From assembly GCA_964422465.1 (NCBI GenBank), contig CAYRBD010000090.1, positions 1 to 13,341 on the forward strand: a DNA stretch of 13,341 nucleotides, read 5' to 3'. Each line of letters starts with the position of its first letter. The stretch's first letter is position 1. Positions 6,889-13,341 of the stretch are shown piece by piece. The position numbers were made by a program, and so were the translations under genes. Under the pieces are notes generated by a model. The model worked only from the letters and a program-made list of their open reading frames with translations, was not told the DNA's origin and did not search any database. The DNA is from FW021-bin31 sp964422465. Its GTDB lineage: Bacteria; Bacteroidota; Bacteroidia; Chitinophagales; Chitinophagaceae.

Positions 6889-7707
6889 TTATTCGGGATA
6901 GAAGAATTTCCTGAAAAAGAGCATTTCATAGGCAATAGCCTTTCGCCAATAGTCCCAGTTGTGTACGCCGGGCCTTTCAGTATAATCATGATCGATACCA
7001 AGGCGTAAGAGCTTCTGATGCAGGGCCCGGTTGACTTTTATAAAAATATCCTTTGTACCGTCATCGAGGGCAATTTTTAAAGTGCCGTTCCTCAGGGTAT
7101 CTACCAGGTTCATCACCGTGTTTTTCTCCCAATTTTCCTTATGTGTTTTTTCCGCTCCCAATTGTTTCTTTATATCCCAGTTGTCCGGGAAAGGACGAAT
7201 ATCCACTCCTCCGCTTATAGCAGCGGCAGCGCCATATAAATCGGGATGTCGGATAGCCAGGTACAAGGCGCCATGCCCACCCATACTTAATCCGCATATT
7301 GCCCGATGATTGCGATCTGTAAGGGTACGGTAGCTTGAATCAATATATGGAACTAAAATTTTAGTCATAAAGGATTCATATCTTACGCTGCTATCCATCG
7401 GACTGTCAAAATACCAGCTATTATAACCTCCATCCGGACAAACTACTATCATTTGAAATTCATCTACATAGTCCTTTAACTTTGGAACTTGTGTAATCCA
7501 GTTGAGGTAATTACCACTATAGCCATGCAGCAAATACAATACCGGGTACTTTACTTCCAATTGGTTATATTCATCAGGGACAATTACTACACAAGGAACC
7601 TCCTTATGCATTTTAGGACTGTATATCTGCAAAGTATCTACATGTCCGCAAATGCCCTGCAAATAAGAGGCTGAAAGAAACAGCAACAACAACAAACTTT
7701 TTTTCAT
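6889..7707 (-). CDS. secreted esterase of the esterase D / FrmB family
   Basis: An alpha/beta-hydrolase of the putative esterase family (includes S-formylglutathione hydrolase, tributyrin esterase and feruloyl esterases). The start at 7707 gives a clean signal peptide (MKKSLLLLLFLSASYLQG) and leaves one base after the upstream TAA. Alternatives at 7731 and 7716 add MEKLKMNK and overlap the previous gene. Numbered from 7707 (272 aa): oxyanion region HGYSG (61-65), nucleophile S141 in GLSMGGHG, acid D216 or D220 in ALDDGTKD, and H249 in GVHNWDYW. The signal peptide implies a periplasmic or exported enzyme acting on external esters, not the cytosolic formaldehyde pathway. It is third in the minus-strand run prmC - TRIC-like channel - esterase. 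The substrate is unknown. Confidence 0.88.
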   Translation of the reverse strand: MKKSLLLLLFLSASYLQGICGHVDTLQIYSPKMHKEVPCVVIVPDEYNQLEVKYPVLYLLHGYSGNYLNWITQVPKLKDYVDEFQMIVVCPDGGYNSWYFDSPMDSSVRYESFMTKILVPYIDSSYRTLTDRNHRAICGLSMGGHGALYLAIRHPDLYGAAAAISGGVDIRPFPDNWDIKKQLGAEKTHKENWEKNTVMNLVDTLRNGTLKIALDDGTKDIFIKVNRALHQKLLRLGIDHDYTERPGVHNWDYWRKAIAYEMLFFRKFFYPE

Positions 7708-7708
7708 T

Positions 7709-8335
7709 TTATTCATTTTTAATTTTTCCATAAATATTAGGAAGCTGCCAATTATATCGTACTGCCAACAACCTGATCGCTACCACAATCAGAATACAAA
7801 CTGTTTCAATAACCCCGCCAATGATATTTAAATAATTTAGCAGCAGGTAACAACTGCCTCCAATAATACAGGCAGAAGCATAAATTTCTTTCCTGAAAAT
7901 AATCGGAATGTTATTTAGTAAAATATCACGAATGACCCCGCCAAAGCAAGCGGTAACCGTTCCCAAAACGATACAAATCCCAGGGTGTAAACCAAAAGCC
8001 ATCCCTTTCTGTATGCCAACAATTGTAAAAACCCCAAGTCCGATAGAATCAAACAGCAAAAGCGTCTTCCTGAAATTACCCACAATATGATTAAAAGGCA
8101 TAACTACAAAAGCGGTTATTAAAATGATAGCTGTATAAGTAATATTTTGCATCCAGGTTACCGGAAAATTTCCTATGAGCACGTCCCGTAGCGTACCTCC
8201 TCCAATAGCCGTAACGAAAGCAATAATGAGCACCCCAAAAAGGTCCAGCTTTTCATGCATGGCTGCTAAAACTCCGGAAACTGCAAAAGCTATGGTTCCC
8301 AGAATGTCCAGTATCTGTAATACATCATGATCCAT
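7709..8335 (-). CDS. TRIC family (UPF0126) cation channel protein
   Basis: An inner-membrane protein of 208 aa with about seven hydrophobic segments built as two repeats, as in prokaryotic TRIC channels (formerly UPF0126, e.g. YicG), which conduct monovalent cations such as K+. The repeat signatures are GGGTLRD (45-51) and GGVIRD (132-137), each following a helix with a small-residue-rich turn (IAFAVSGVLAA; IVLGTVTACFGG). The last ~20 residues are soluble. The start overlaps the 3' end of prmC by 11 bases, and the stop is one base before the preferred esterase ATG, so it is probably translated from one mRNA with both. Physiological ion and role in this organism are inferred from the family only. 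Confidence 0.92.
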   Translation of the reverse strand: MDHDVLQILDILGTIAFAVSGVLAAMHEKLDLFGVLIIAFVTAIGGGTLRDVLIGNFPVTWMQNITYTAIILITAFVVMPFNHIVGNFRKTLLLFDSIGLGVFTIVGIQKGMAFGLHPGICIVLGTVTACFGGVIRDILLNNIPIIFRKEIYASACIIGGSCYLLLNYLNIIGGVIETVCILIVVAIRLLAVRYNWQLPNIYGKIKNE

Positions 8336-9212
8336 AGCGAAGCCGTTTACGGGAAAACCGCCCGCTTACCATACGATCTCGTCCATTTAAATCCTTTCTG
8401 AGGGTGACCTCTTCCAGAACTTCTGAAAAGAGTTTCTTAATTTCTTTCCCATATTCTTCATGGAGCTCTACATAAACCTTACCACCGTTTCTGAGTTTTT
8501 TCTGTACCAATTGTAAAATGGCTTTATAAAAAATAAAAGGGTCTTCATCAGGAACAAACAAGGCTCCATCCGGTTCCTGTCCCGCTACATTAGGATCCAT
8601 ATCTTTCTTTTCTGAAATTGGGATATAAGGCGGATTACTTACAAGAACATCCATTACAGGAATCTGTCTTTCCCACCCTGCCTGCAATAAATCTGCCTGT
8701 ATAAAATGGATTTCAACCTGTAAATCCGTTGCATTTTTTCGTGCTATTTTCAAAGCCCCTTCAGATTGATCCATAGCCCACATCTCTACCTTTTGATTTT
8801 CTTTTTTAATCGAAATGGCAATGCATCCGCTGCCTGTTCCTACATCCAACAGTCGCAGAGCCTTATCAATAGCCACCGTATCTTTTATATCCTGTAGCAC
8901 CCATTCTACCAGTTCCTCGGTTTCGGGTCGTGGAATCAATACATTTTTATCCACAGCGAAACAATGTTTAAAAAACCAGGCTTCGTTCAATACATATTGT
9001 AAAGGAATATGATCCAGCAAATCCAGTTGTATTCTAGCCAGTCTTTTTTCCTGCACAGGCATGAGTTCAGTTTCAGGCGTTACGATACGTGCAGTAGGAG
9101 AAAGCCCGGTTACCTTTTCATAAACCCGGTCCGCCATCTGGCGTGCTTCCCTCAACGCATAACTCCGATGCAGGCTTTCATAAAATTGGCGGTAAGAGGC
9201 TTGTACGGTCAT
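8325..9212 (-). CDS. prmC: release factor glutamine methyltransferase PrmC (HemK)
   Basis: Methylates the Gln of the GGQ motif in peptide release factors RF1 and RF2, using S-adenosylmethionine. The start at 9212 (MTVQASYRQFYESL) is preferred and gives 295 aa, near the family norm. An upstream ATG at 9287 would add 25 residues unlike the family, and a good promoter (9241-9272) lies inside that extension. From 9212: the N-terminal helical domain is 1-90, IPRPETEELVEW (93-104) is the interdomain motif, SAM-binding DVGTGSGCIAI is 123-133, catalytic NPPY is 193-196, and EPDGALF is 213-219. It heads a minus-strand operon with the channel and esterase genes and is divergent from ribD. Confidence 0.94.
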   Translation of the reverse strand: MTVQASYRQFYESLHRSYALREARQMADRVYEKVTGLSPTARIVTPETELMPVQEKRLARIQLDLLDHIPLQYVLNEAWFFKHCFAVDKNVLIPRPETEELVEWVLQDIKDTVAIDKALRLLDVGTGSGCIAISIKKENQKVEMWAMDQSEGALKIARKNATDLQVEIHFIQADLLQAGWERQIPVMDVLVSNPPYIPISEKKDMDPNVAGQEPDGALFVPDEDPFIFYKAILQLVQKKLRNGGKVYVELHEEYGKEIKKLFSEVLEEVTLRKDLNGRDRMVSGRFSRKRLRYGS

Positions 9213-9240
9213 GCTGTAAAGATAAAGCAAGGTTGAAGGG

Positions 9241-9272
9241 GTAAAGATAGAAGGAAAATGGCATTTACAAAA
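9241..9272 (-). promoter_or_regulatory. candidate promoter of the prmC operon
   Basis: The minus strand reads TTTTG (9272-9268), an 18-base spacer, then TATCTTTA (9249-9242). This fits the Bacteroidota -33 TTTG / -7 TAnnTTTG promoter with one mismatch in the -7 box. Transcription would start about 20-25 bases before the ATG at 9212. A second TATCTTTA lies at 9224-9217. Confidence 0.45.
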
Positions 9273-9288
9273 CCTGAATTTTTCCATT

Positions 9289-9296
9289 TACCTTTG
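9289..9296 (+). promoter_or_regulatory. candidate -7 box of ribD
   Basis: TACCTTTG is an exact match to TAnnTTTG and ends five bases before the ribD ATG (9302). No convincing -33 element is seen. If used, it leaves almost no 5' leader and therefore no room for an FMN riboswitch. Confidence 0.45.
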
Positions 9297-9301
9297 TCCT
9301 T

Positions 9302-10339
9302 ATGGCTACTGTAGAAGATAAATATATGCTGCGATCGCTCCAACTGGCCCGGCTGGGAACCGGATTTACTGCCCCGAACCCCATGGTAGGCGCTGTTTTA
9401 GTCTATAAAGACCGGATCATCGGCGAAGGGTATCACAAAAAATATGGCTACCCCCACGCAGAAGTGAATTGTTTACAAAGCGTAACAGCCGCGCACCGGG
9501 GACTCATTTCCCGGTCAACCTTATACGTTACGCTGGAACCCTGCTCCCATTTTGGGAAAACCCCGCCCTGTGCAGACCTGATCGTTGAAAACAAAATCCC
9601 CCGCGTGGTTATTGGCTCTTTGGATCCCAACCCAAAAGTTTCCGGCAGGGGCATTCAAAAACTTAAGGGCACCGGTGTAGAAGTGATCACCGGAATAAGA
9701 GAAAAAGATTGCTTCGAACTCAATAAACGCTTTTTTACTTTTCATAAAAAACAAAGGCCTTATCTGATATTAAAATGGGCGCAATCCCGGGACGGATTCA
9801 TCGCTCTACCGGATAAAAGACCGGTGAGGATATCCAACAGCTTTACCGACAGAGTGGTCCATAAATGGCGAAGCGAAGAAGCAGGAATTTTGATTGGCTC
9901 CCAAACGGCCCGATCAGACAACCCGAAACTAACCAATCGATTATGGAATGGAAGATCACCTAAAAGATTAGTAATTGACAGAAAAAATCAATTGGAGGAT
10001 CAACTTCATCTTCTTAATGACGAAAATCCAACACTCATTTTCAATCTTAAAAAGAATCTTAAAAAGGGCAACAAAGAATGGATTCGATTCTCCGAAGATT
10101 CAGATTTTATGGAACAACTAATGACCTCCTTATACGCACGAAACATCCAGTCTGTTTTAGTAGAAGGAGGGACTACTCTGTTACAAGCCTTTATAGATAA
10201 AAATCTGTGGGATGAGGCGAGCGTAATTATCGGAGCAGGGTACTTAAAAAAAGGGATTGCAGCTCCCAAATTATCATTAGCCCCAACTAAAGAATATTCC
10301 ATTTACACGGATCAGATTTTGCAATTTGAAAATCGTTAG
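9302..10339 (+). CDS. ribD: bifunctional riboflavin biosynthesis deaminase/reductase RibD
   Basis: Catalyses two consecutive steps of riboflavin synthesis: deamination of diaminohydroxyphosphoribosylaminopyrimidine and NADPH-dependent reduction of the resulting aminouracil. The N-terminal deaminase (1-147) has PNPMVGAVLV (25-34) and the zinc site HAE (52-54) with catalytic E54, plus PCSHFGKTPPC (80-90) with ligands C81 and C90. The C-terminal reductase starts near YLILKWAQSRDGFIA (154-168) and continues with the RSDNPKLTNR and LVEGGTTLLQAFI segments. The length of 345 aa is normal. It is monocistronic here: divergent from prmC and convergent with the small regulator gene, whose stop codon overlaps this one (10336-10339). 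No other rib genes and no FMN riboswitch are in the window. Confidence 0.95.
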   Translation: MATVEDKYMLRSLQLARLGTGFTAPNPMVGAVLVYKDRIIGEGYHKKYGYPHAEVNCLQSVTAAHRGLISRSTLYVTLEPCSHFGKTPPCADLIVENKIPRVVIGSLDPNPKVSGRGIQKLKGTGVEVITGIREKDCFELNKRFFTFHKKQRPYLILKWAQSRDGFIALPDKRPVRISNSFTDRVVHKWRSEEAGILIGSQTARSDNPKLTNRLWNGRSPKRLVIDRKNQLEDQLHLLNDENPTLIFNLKKNLKKGNKEWIRFSEDSDFMEQLMTSLYARNIQSVLVEGGTTLLQAFIDKNLWDEASVIIGAGYLKKGIAAPKLSLAPTKEYSIYTDQILQFENR

Positions 10340-10560
10340 GGATTTATTCTTTTTTCCTCATTTATATATTCTAAAATGTCACCCGGCTGGCAGTCTAATG
10401 CTCTGCAAATAGCCGCTAAGGTACTAAAACGAATGGCTTTAGCTTTCCCCGTTTTTAGGATAGAAAGATTGGATAGCGTCAATTCAACTTTTTCGGAAAG
10501 CTCATTCAAAGACATTTTCCGTCTGGCCATCATGACGTCTAAGTTTACAATAATGGGCAT
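10336..10560 (-). CDS. small Cro/CI-type (XRE) transcriptional regulator, YozG-like
   Basis: A 74-residue protein that is almost entirely one helix-turn-helix domain (about 8-64): MARRKMSLNELSEKVELTLSNLSILKTGKAKAIRFSTLAAICRALDCQPGDILEY, split here across helices 1-5. The LSEKVELTLSNLSILK stretch is the DNA-contacting turn and recognition helix. It has no extra sensor domain. It starts three bases after the DUF2975 stop, and this pairing of a small regulator with a DUF2975 membrane protein recurs in many bacteria, so the two are probably one functional unit. The paired palindromes upstream of the operon are the obvious autoregulatory sites (inference). Its TAA overlaps the convergent ribD TAG by two bases. 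Confidence 0.88.
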   Translation of the reverse strand: MPIIVNLDVMMARRKMSLNELSEKVELTLSNLSILKTGKAKAIRFSTLAAICRALDCQPGDILEYINEEKRINP

Positions 10561-10563
10561 AGC

Positions 10564-11043
10564 TTAAATGATTAAGTCATTTTCAGATTTCATATCAACG
10601 GCATTTTGCAATAATTTTTCAAATATTGCTGCAGCAGTTGCAACGATGATAGAGGCAAAAGTGGTCACTATACACATCGCAAGAAAACCTGCCGGGTCAT
10701 CTTCTTTGTTGTGTGCTATCTTTATGTATATCCCTGCTATCACAATCAGGATGCTCAGGACGACCGCACAATGTTTTATACTCTTTAAAGCTTTAACAGC
10801 CTTTGAGGAAAATACTTTATTCTGCCCAATGTACCCAAGCAATCTGAATGCCTTATACAGGGCAACAAAAAAGGCGATGGAGGCCGCATATCCATACAAA
10901 ATGAGCGGGTCCGAGTAAATGTGAAACAAGTCCAGATTGACTGCCCGCCCCTCGGTTAAAGGAAGCCGGATCAGAAGGAACAGCGCCACTATGCTGATGA
11001 GCACGAGGACGGCCTGAAGAAATATGATTGAAATCCTTTTCAT
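10564..11043 (-). CDS. DUF2975 family membrane protein
   Basis: A 159-residue integral membrane protein with four predicted hydrophobic segments (about 5-25, 47-66, 91-108 and 120-142). The central segment ALYKAFRLLGYIGQNKVFSSKAVKALKSIKHCA (61-93) carries the DUF2975 signature, a cytoplasm-facing loop between segments two and three. The molecular function of the family is unknown. It is co-transcribed with the XRE regulator immediately downstream. By analogy with other membrane-protein/regulator pairs it may hold or modulate the regulator, but this is speculation. The ATG lies 22 bases after a TTATTTTG box. Confidence 0.88.
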   Translation of the reverse strand: MKRISIIFLQAVLVLISIVALFLLIRLPLTEGRAVNLDLFHIYSDPLILYGYAASIAFFVALYKAFRLLGYIGQNKVFSSKAVKALKSIKHCAVVLSILIVIAGIYIKIAHNKEDDPAGFLAMCIVTTFASIIVATAAAIFEKLLQNAVDMKSENDLII

Positions 11044-11065
11044 AATAATTTTTAGAATTAAATCG

Positions 11066-11105
11066 CAAAATAATAAATATTTATTGAAAAGGAATAAATA
11101 TTTAT
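11066..11105. promoter_or_regulatory. paired palindromic operator upstream of DUF2975/XRE operon
   Basis: The same 12-bp perfect palindrome ATAAATATTTAT occurs at 11073-11084 and 11094-11105, with a start-to-start distance of 21 bp (two helical turns). The first copy extends to 14 bp (11072-11085). It overlaps the minus-strand box TTATTTTG (11073-11066), one mismatch from TAnnTTTG. Binding here would block or tune transcription of the DUF2975/XRE operon. AT-rich palindromes arise easily by chance, but two exact copies in helical phase beside a regulator gene do not look random. Confidence 0.55.
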
Positions 11106-11159
11106 CGTATTAGTAGAATAATCCGAAAAAGCATAACGCATGCAGAAAATGATATCTAC

Positions 11160-11292
11160 TGTAAAGTTAAGTATAAAATGTCTCCTTATTGCCTCCCGCA
11201 GATTACGCACTTGCCTGGCAAAAGCAGGGATAAACGCAGAGGTCGATTATATAATCTGCGAAAATCAGCGAGATCTACGGAGACCTTTTACA
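11160..11292. repeat. degenerate CGCAGATT-type inverted-repeat element
   Basis: Nested inverted repeats in a gene-free interval (11106-11434). AAAATGTCTCC (11175-11185) faces GGAGACCTTTT (11279-11289) with one mismatch. CGCAGATTA (11197-11205) faces TAATCTGCG (11252-11260) perfectly. AATCAGCG and GAGATCTACGG echo the same core with mismatches. Elements rich in CGCAGATT/AATCTGCG are common dispersed repeats in Bacteroidota genomes (recollection, not searched). This copy has an interior GCCTGGCAAAAGCAGG interruption and several mismatches, so it looks old. Confidence 0.5.
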
Positions 11293-11369
11293 TCAATTTA
11301 ATCATAACACAACACTACTTAATATTCTGAAGTATTACGCTGTTCCCCCTCATTTTTGGGTACAACATA

Positions 11370-11396
11370 GTCAAATCCGGTTACACCGGTTTTGAC
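11370..11396. promoter_or_regulatory. 27-bp palindromic operator upstream of the NmrA-like/AraC pair
   Basis: The 12-base arms GTCAAATCCGGT (11370-11381) and ACCGGTTTTGAC (11385-11396) are reverse complements except for one T-T mismatch, separated by TAC. The palindrome ends 9 bases before GATCTTTG (11406-11413), a one-mismatch -7 box, so it would cover the -33/spacer region. It suits a dimeric repressor or activator. Confidence 0.55.
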
Positions 11397-11434
11397 CTTT
11401 CCCTTGATCTTTGCATAATCAAAACATAAGGAAT

Positions 11435-12373
11435 ATGAAAATTGTAGTAACCGGCTCATTGGGAAATATCGGCAAGCCGCTCACACAAGAGTTGATACAA
11501 CAAGGCCATTCAGTCACGGTAATCAGCAGCAATCCCAAAAAACAAAAAGCCATTGAAGCATTAGGCGCTCACGCTGCCATCGGAAAGTTAGAAGATGTCT
11601 CATTTCTTTCCACTACTTTTCGCGGCGCAGAGGCAGTGTATTGTATGATTCCCTTAAACCCAAACGAAGCCCACTTTATGACATACATGAAAAAAATAGC
11701 TCATAATTATGTAGAAGCCTTAAAGCAAACCGGGATAAAACGGGTGGTGGTTTTAAGCGGTTGGTCAGCTAATTTACTCAAAGGTGATAACGTAGAGGAT
11801 GTCTTTATAAATCAATTGCCGGGTACTTCCATCACCATTATGCGGCCCGGTTCTTTTTATACCAACTTTTATGCTTCCATGGATATGATTCGGGGCAAAG
11901 GCCTTATGGGGATGTTCATGACGCTTCGTTATGTCGGATTAAAAGCATTTCTCAAAGGAGAAAGGGGTTTGCTGATGGGAAATTATGGCGGTGATGACCG
12001 GATTGTTTTCGTTTCACCGAAAGATATTGCCGAAGCGGCTGCGGAAGAGTTAGTTAGCCGGGCCTCCGAACAAATAAAGATCCGTTATATTGGCAGTGAA
12101 GAAATGGCTTGCAGCAAAGCTGCGAAAATTATCGGAGCAGCAATAGGAAAACCTTATCTAAGATGGATCAGAATTTCGGATAAAGCAATGATAAAAGGTC
12201 TGAAAATGGCAAAAATACCCACGGAACTTGCCGAAAATATGGTGGAAATGCAAGCGATGATGCACAGCGGCCTACCGCTTAAAAACTTCCACAAGAACAA
12301 TCCCAAAATGGGGCGAGTAAAATTAGCAGATTTTGCAAAAGAATTTTCCAAAGTATATCTTAAAAAAGGGTAA
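11435..12373 (+). CDS. NmrA-like NAD(P)-binding protein (atypical SDR)
   Basis: A Rossmann-fold protein of the NmrA/NAD(P)H-binding group. The ATG at 11435 gives 312 aa starting directly at the first beta strand. A TTG at 11411 would add eight unlikely residues and lies inside the candidate -7 box. MKIVVTGSLGNIGKPL holds the dinucleotide-binding glycines G7, G10 and G13. VVVLSGWSAN and MRPGSFYTNF match conserved points of the group. The catalytic Tyr-x-x-x-Lys of classical SDRs is not evident, so it may be a redox-sensing or quinone/aldehyde-reducing protein rather than a standard dehydrogenase. The C-terminal ~90 residues resemble the substrate or partner region of NmrA-like proteins. It is followed after 9 bases by an AraC-type regulator, forming a two-gene operon. 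Confidence 0.87.
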   Translation: MKIVVTGSLGNIGKPLTQELIQQGHSVTVISSNPKKQKAIEALGAHAAIGKLEDVSFLSTTFRGAEAVYCMIPLNPNEAHFMTYMKKIAHNYVEALKQTGIKRVVVLSGWSANLLKGDNVEDVFINQLPGTSITIMRPGSFYTNFYASMDMIRGKGLMGMFMTLRYVGLKAFLKGERGLLMGNYGGDDRIVFVSPKDIAEAAAEELVSRASEQIKIRYIGSEEMACSKAAKIIGAAIGKPYLRWIRISDKAMIKGLKMAKIPTELAENMVEMQAMMHSGLPLKNFHKNNPKMGRVKLADFAKEFSKVYLKKG

Positions 12374-12382
12374 TATTGTATT

Positions 12383-13306
12383 ATGGCAAAACCCGTCAGA
12401 ATAAAATCAATCAGTGAGTTTCATCGGCTTAGAGGCCTTCCAAAGCCGGAGCATCCTTTGATCAGCATTGTAACCATAGATCATGTGATCCGACCACCTG
12501 ACCCAGGTAGTTTGAACGCGGTATTTGACTTTTATTTTATTGCTTTGAAACGCATGAGAGGTGTAAAGTATAAATACGGCCAACTGCACTACGATTTTGA
12601 AGATGGAGGCATCCTGTTTTTTATGTCACCCAACCAAGTGTTGAAACTGGAACTTCCCAAAGAAGAAAGCTCCGAAAGACCATCGGGCTGGATTTTGCTC
12701 ATCCACCCTGCTTTTATTTGGAATACTTCGCTGGCTAAAACCATAAAGAAGTATGAATTTTTCAACTACTCTGTGCATGAAGCCTTGTTTTTATCAGAAA
12801 AAGAAGAAAAAACACTCAACAGGATTATAACGCACATTCGACAGGAGTATCACACTAATATTGACAATTTCAGTCAGGACATTATCATTGCCCATTTGGA
12901 AACCTTACTCCGTTATTCCGACCGTTTTTATCATCGCCAATTCCTCACCCGTAAAAAAGCCAATCACCAAATTTTGGGAAGCCTGGAAAAATTGCTTGAT
13001 GATTATTTTGCTAATGATGATTTGATTTCCAATGGTTTGCCGACCGTTCAATATGTCTCAGACCGGTTAAATATATCGGTGAGTTACCTGAGCCGGATGC
13101 TTAGAGTACTCACAGGGCAAAGTACCCAACAGCACATCCACGACAAGCTGATTGAAAAAGCTAAAGAAAAGCTATCGACAACCACCTTGTCTGTAAGCGA
13201 GATTGCTTATGAATTAGGGTTTGAACATTCACAGGCTTTCAGTAGATTGTTTAAAAACAAAACCCATCAATCGCCTTCGGCATTTAGGCAATCATTTATT
13301 AACTAA
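12383..13306 (+). CDS. AraC-family transcriptional regulator
   Basis: A DNA-binding regulator of 307 aa. The N-terminal part (1-190) is a cupin-like sensing/dimerisation region with mixed beta sequence (YKYGQLHYDFEDGGILFFMSPNQ, split at 64-86). The C-terminal domain has two helix-turn-helix units: QYVSDRLNISVSYLSRMLR (223-241) and SEIAYELGFEHSQAFSRLF (272-290), followed by the family hallmark SPSAFRQ (298-304). It follows the NmrA-like gene on the same strand after 9 bases, a pairing that suggests it controls that gene and itself. The inducer is unknown. The palindrome at 11370-11396 is a possible target, though AraC proteins more often bind direct repeats. Confidence 0.92.
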   Translation: MAKPVRIKSISEFHRLRGLPKPEHPLISIVTIDHVIRPPDPGSLNAVFDFYFIALKRMRGVKYKYGQLHYDFEDGGILFFMSPNQVLKLELPKEESSERPSGWILLIHPAFIWNTSLAKTIKKYEFFNYSVHEALFLSEKEEKTLNRIITHIRQEYHTNIDNFSQDIIIAHLETLLRYSDRFYHRQFLTRKKANHQILGSLEKLLDDYFANDDLISNGLPTVQYVSDRLNISVSYLSRMLRVLTGQSTQQHIHDKLIEKAKEKLSTTTLSVSEIAYELGFEHSQAFSRLFKNKTHQSPSAFRQSFIN

Positions 13307-13341
13307 AGTTTCGGGGTTAAAATACGGATAAATTTATCTTC
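13307..13341. other. window end with a short palindrome
   Basis: After the AraC-type stop codon there is a perfect 12-bp palindrome GATAAATTTATC (13327-13338) three bases before the window edge. Its role cannot be judged without the following sequence. Confidence 0.25.

Noticed and set aside
7708..7731. Longer esterase start (MEKLKMNK extension)
   Set aside because: It overlaps the channel gene and puts charged residues before an otherwise standard signal peptide; the ATG at 7707 fits better.
9213..9301. FMN riboswitch upstream of ribD
   Set aside because: The ribD-prmC gap is too short and lacks the conserved FMN aptamer segments.
11160..11292. CRISPR array suggested by repeated CGCAGATT-like words
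   Set aside because: The copies are inverted and degenerate rather than evenly spaced direct repeats, and no cas genes are present.

Overview
The window looks like chromosomal DNA of a Bacteroidota bacterium. The evidence is a PorP/SprF-type outer-membrane protein of the type IX secretion system, several TAnnTTTG promoter boxes typical of that phylum lying within a few bases of start codons, and an AT-leaning composition. Order and genus cannot be fixed from this sequence. Fourteen protein genes are supported. No tRNA, rRNA, transposase or CRISPR array was seen.

Left part (1-3660): a three-gene minus-strand operon, vsr-like endonuclease, then a Dcm-like cytosine-C5 methyltransferase, then an MvaI/BcnI-family restriction endonuclease. 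This is a complete type II restriction-modification cassette with its own mismatch-repair nuclease. The methyltransferase target-recognition region closely resembles the CCWGG/CCNGG group, which agrees with the MvaI-type nuclease. The cassette is visibly richer in A+T than the housekeeping genes to the right, and both flanks hold non-coding, hairpin-rich DNA (about 41-242 and 3286-3441, plus a second palindromic element at 3545-3619). This suggests an acquired island.

Middle part (3660-10339): a small lipoprotein of unknown function, a PorP/SprF gene, a divergent dipeptide (L-Ala-D/L-Glu-type) epimerase, and a minus-strand operon prmC - TRIC-like channel - secreted esterase. The operon runs divergently from ribD. 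These are housekeeping, envelope and metabolic genes, with close spacing inside the prmC operon.

Right part (10336-13341): a minus-strand DUF2975 membrane protein plus small Cro/CI-type regulator, preceded by two identical 12-bp palindromes spaced exactly 21 bp apart. A degenerate inverted-repeat element of the CGCAGATT type follows. Then comes a plus-strand pair, an NmrA-like NAD(P)-binding protein and an AraC-family regulator, preceded by a 27-bp near-perfect palindrome. Both small regulatory units look autoregulated.

The strongest points for follow-up are the pairing of a Dcm-like m5C methylase with an MvaI-like nuclease that carries an extra N-terminal domain, the multi-hairpin non-coding elements beside that cassette, and the two palindromic operators. 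None is proven to be a new system from sequence alone.
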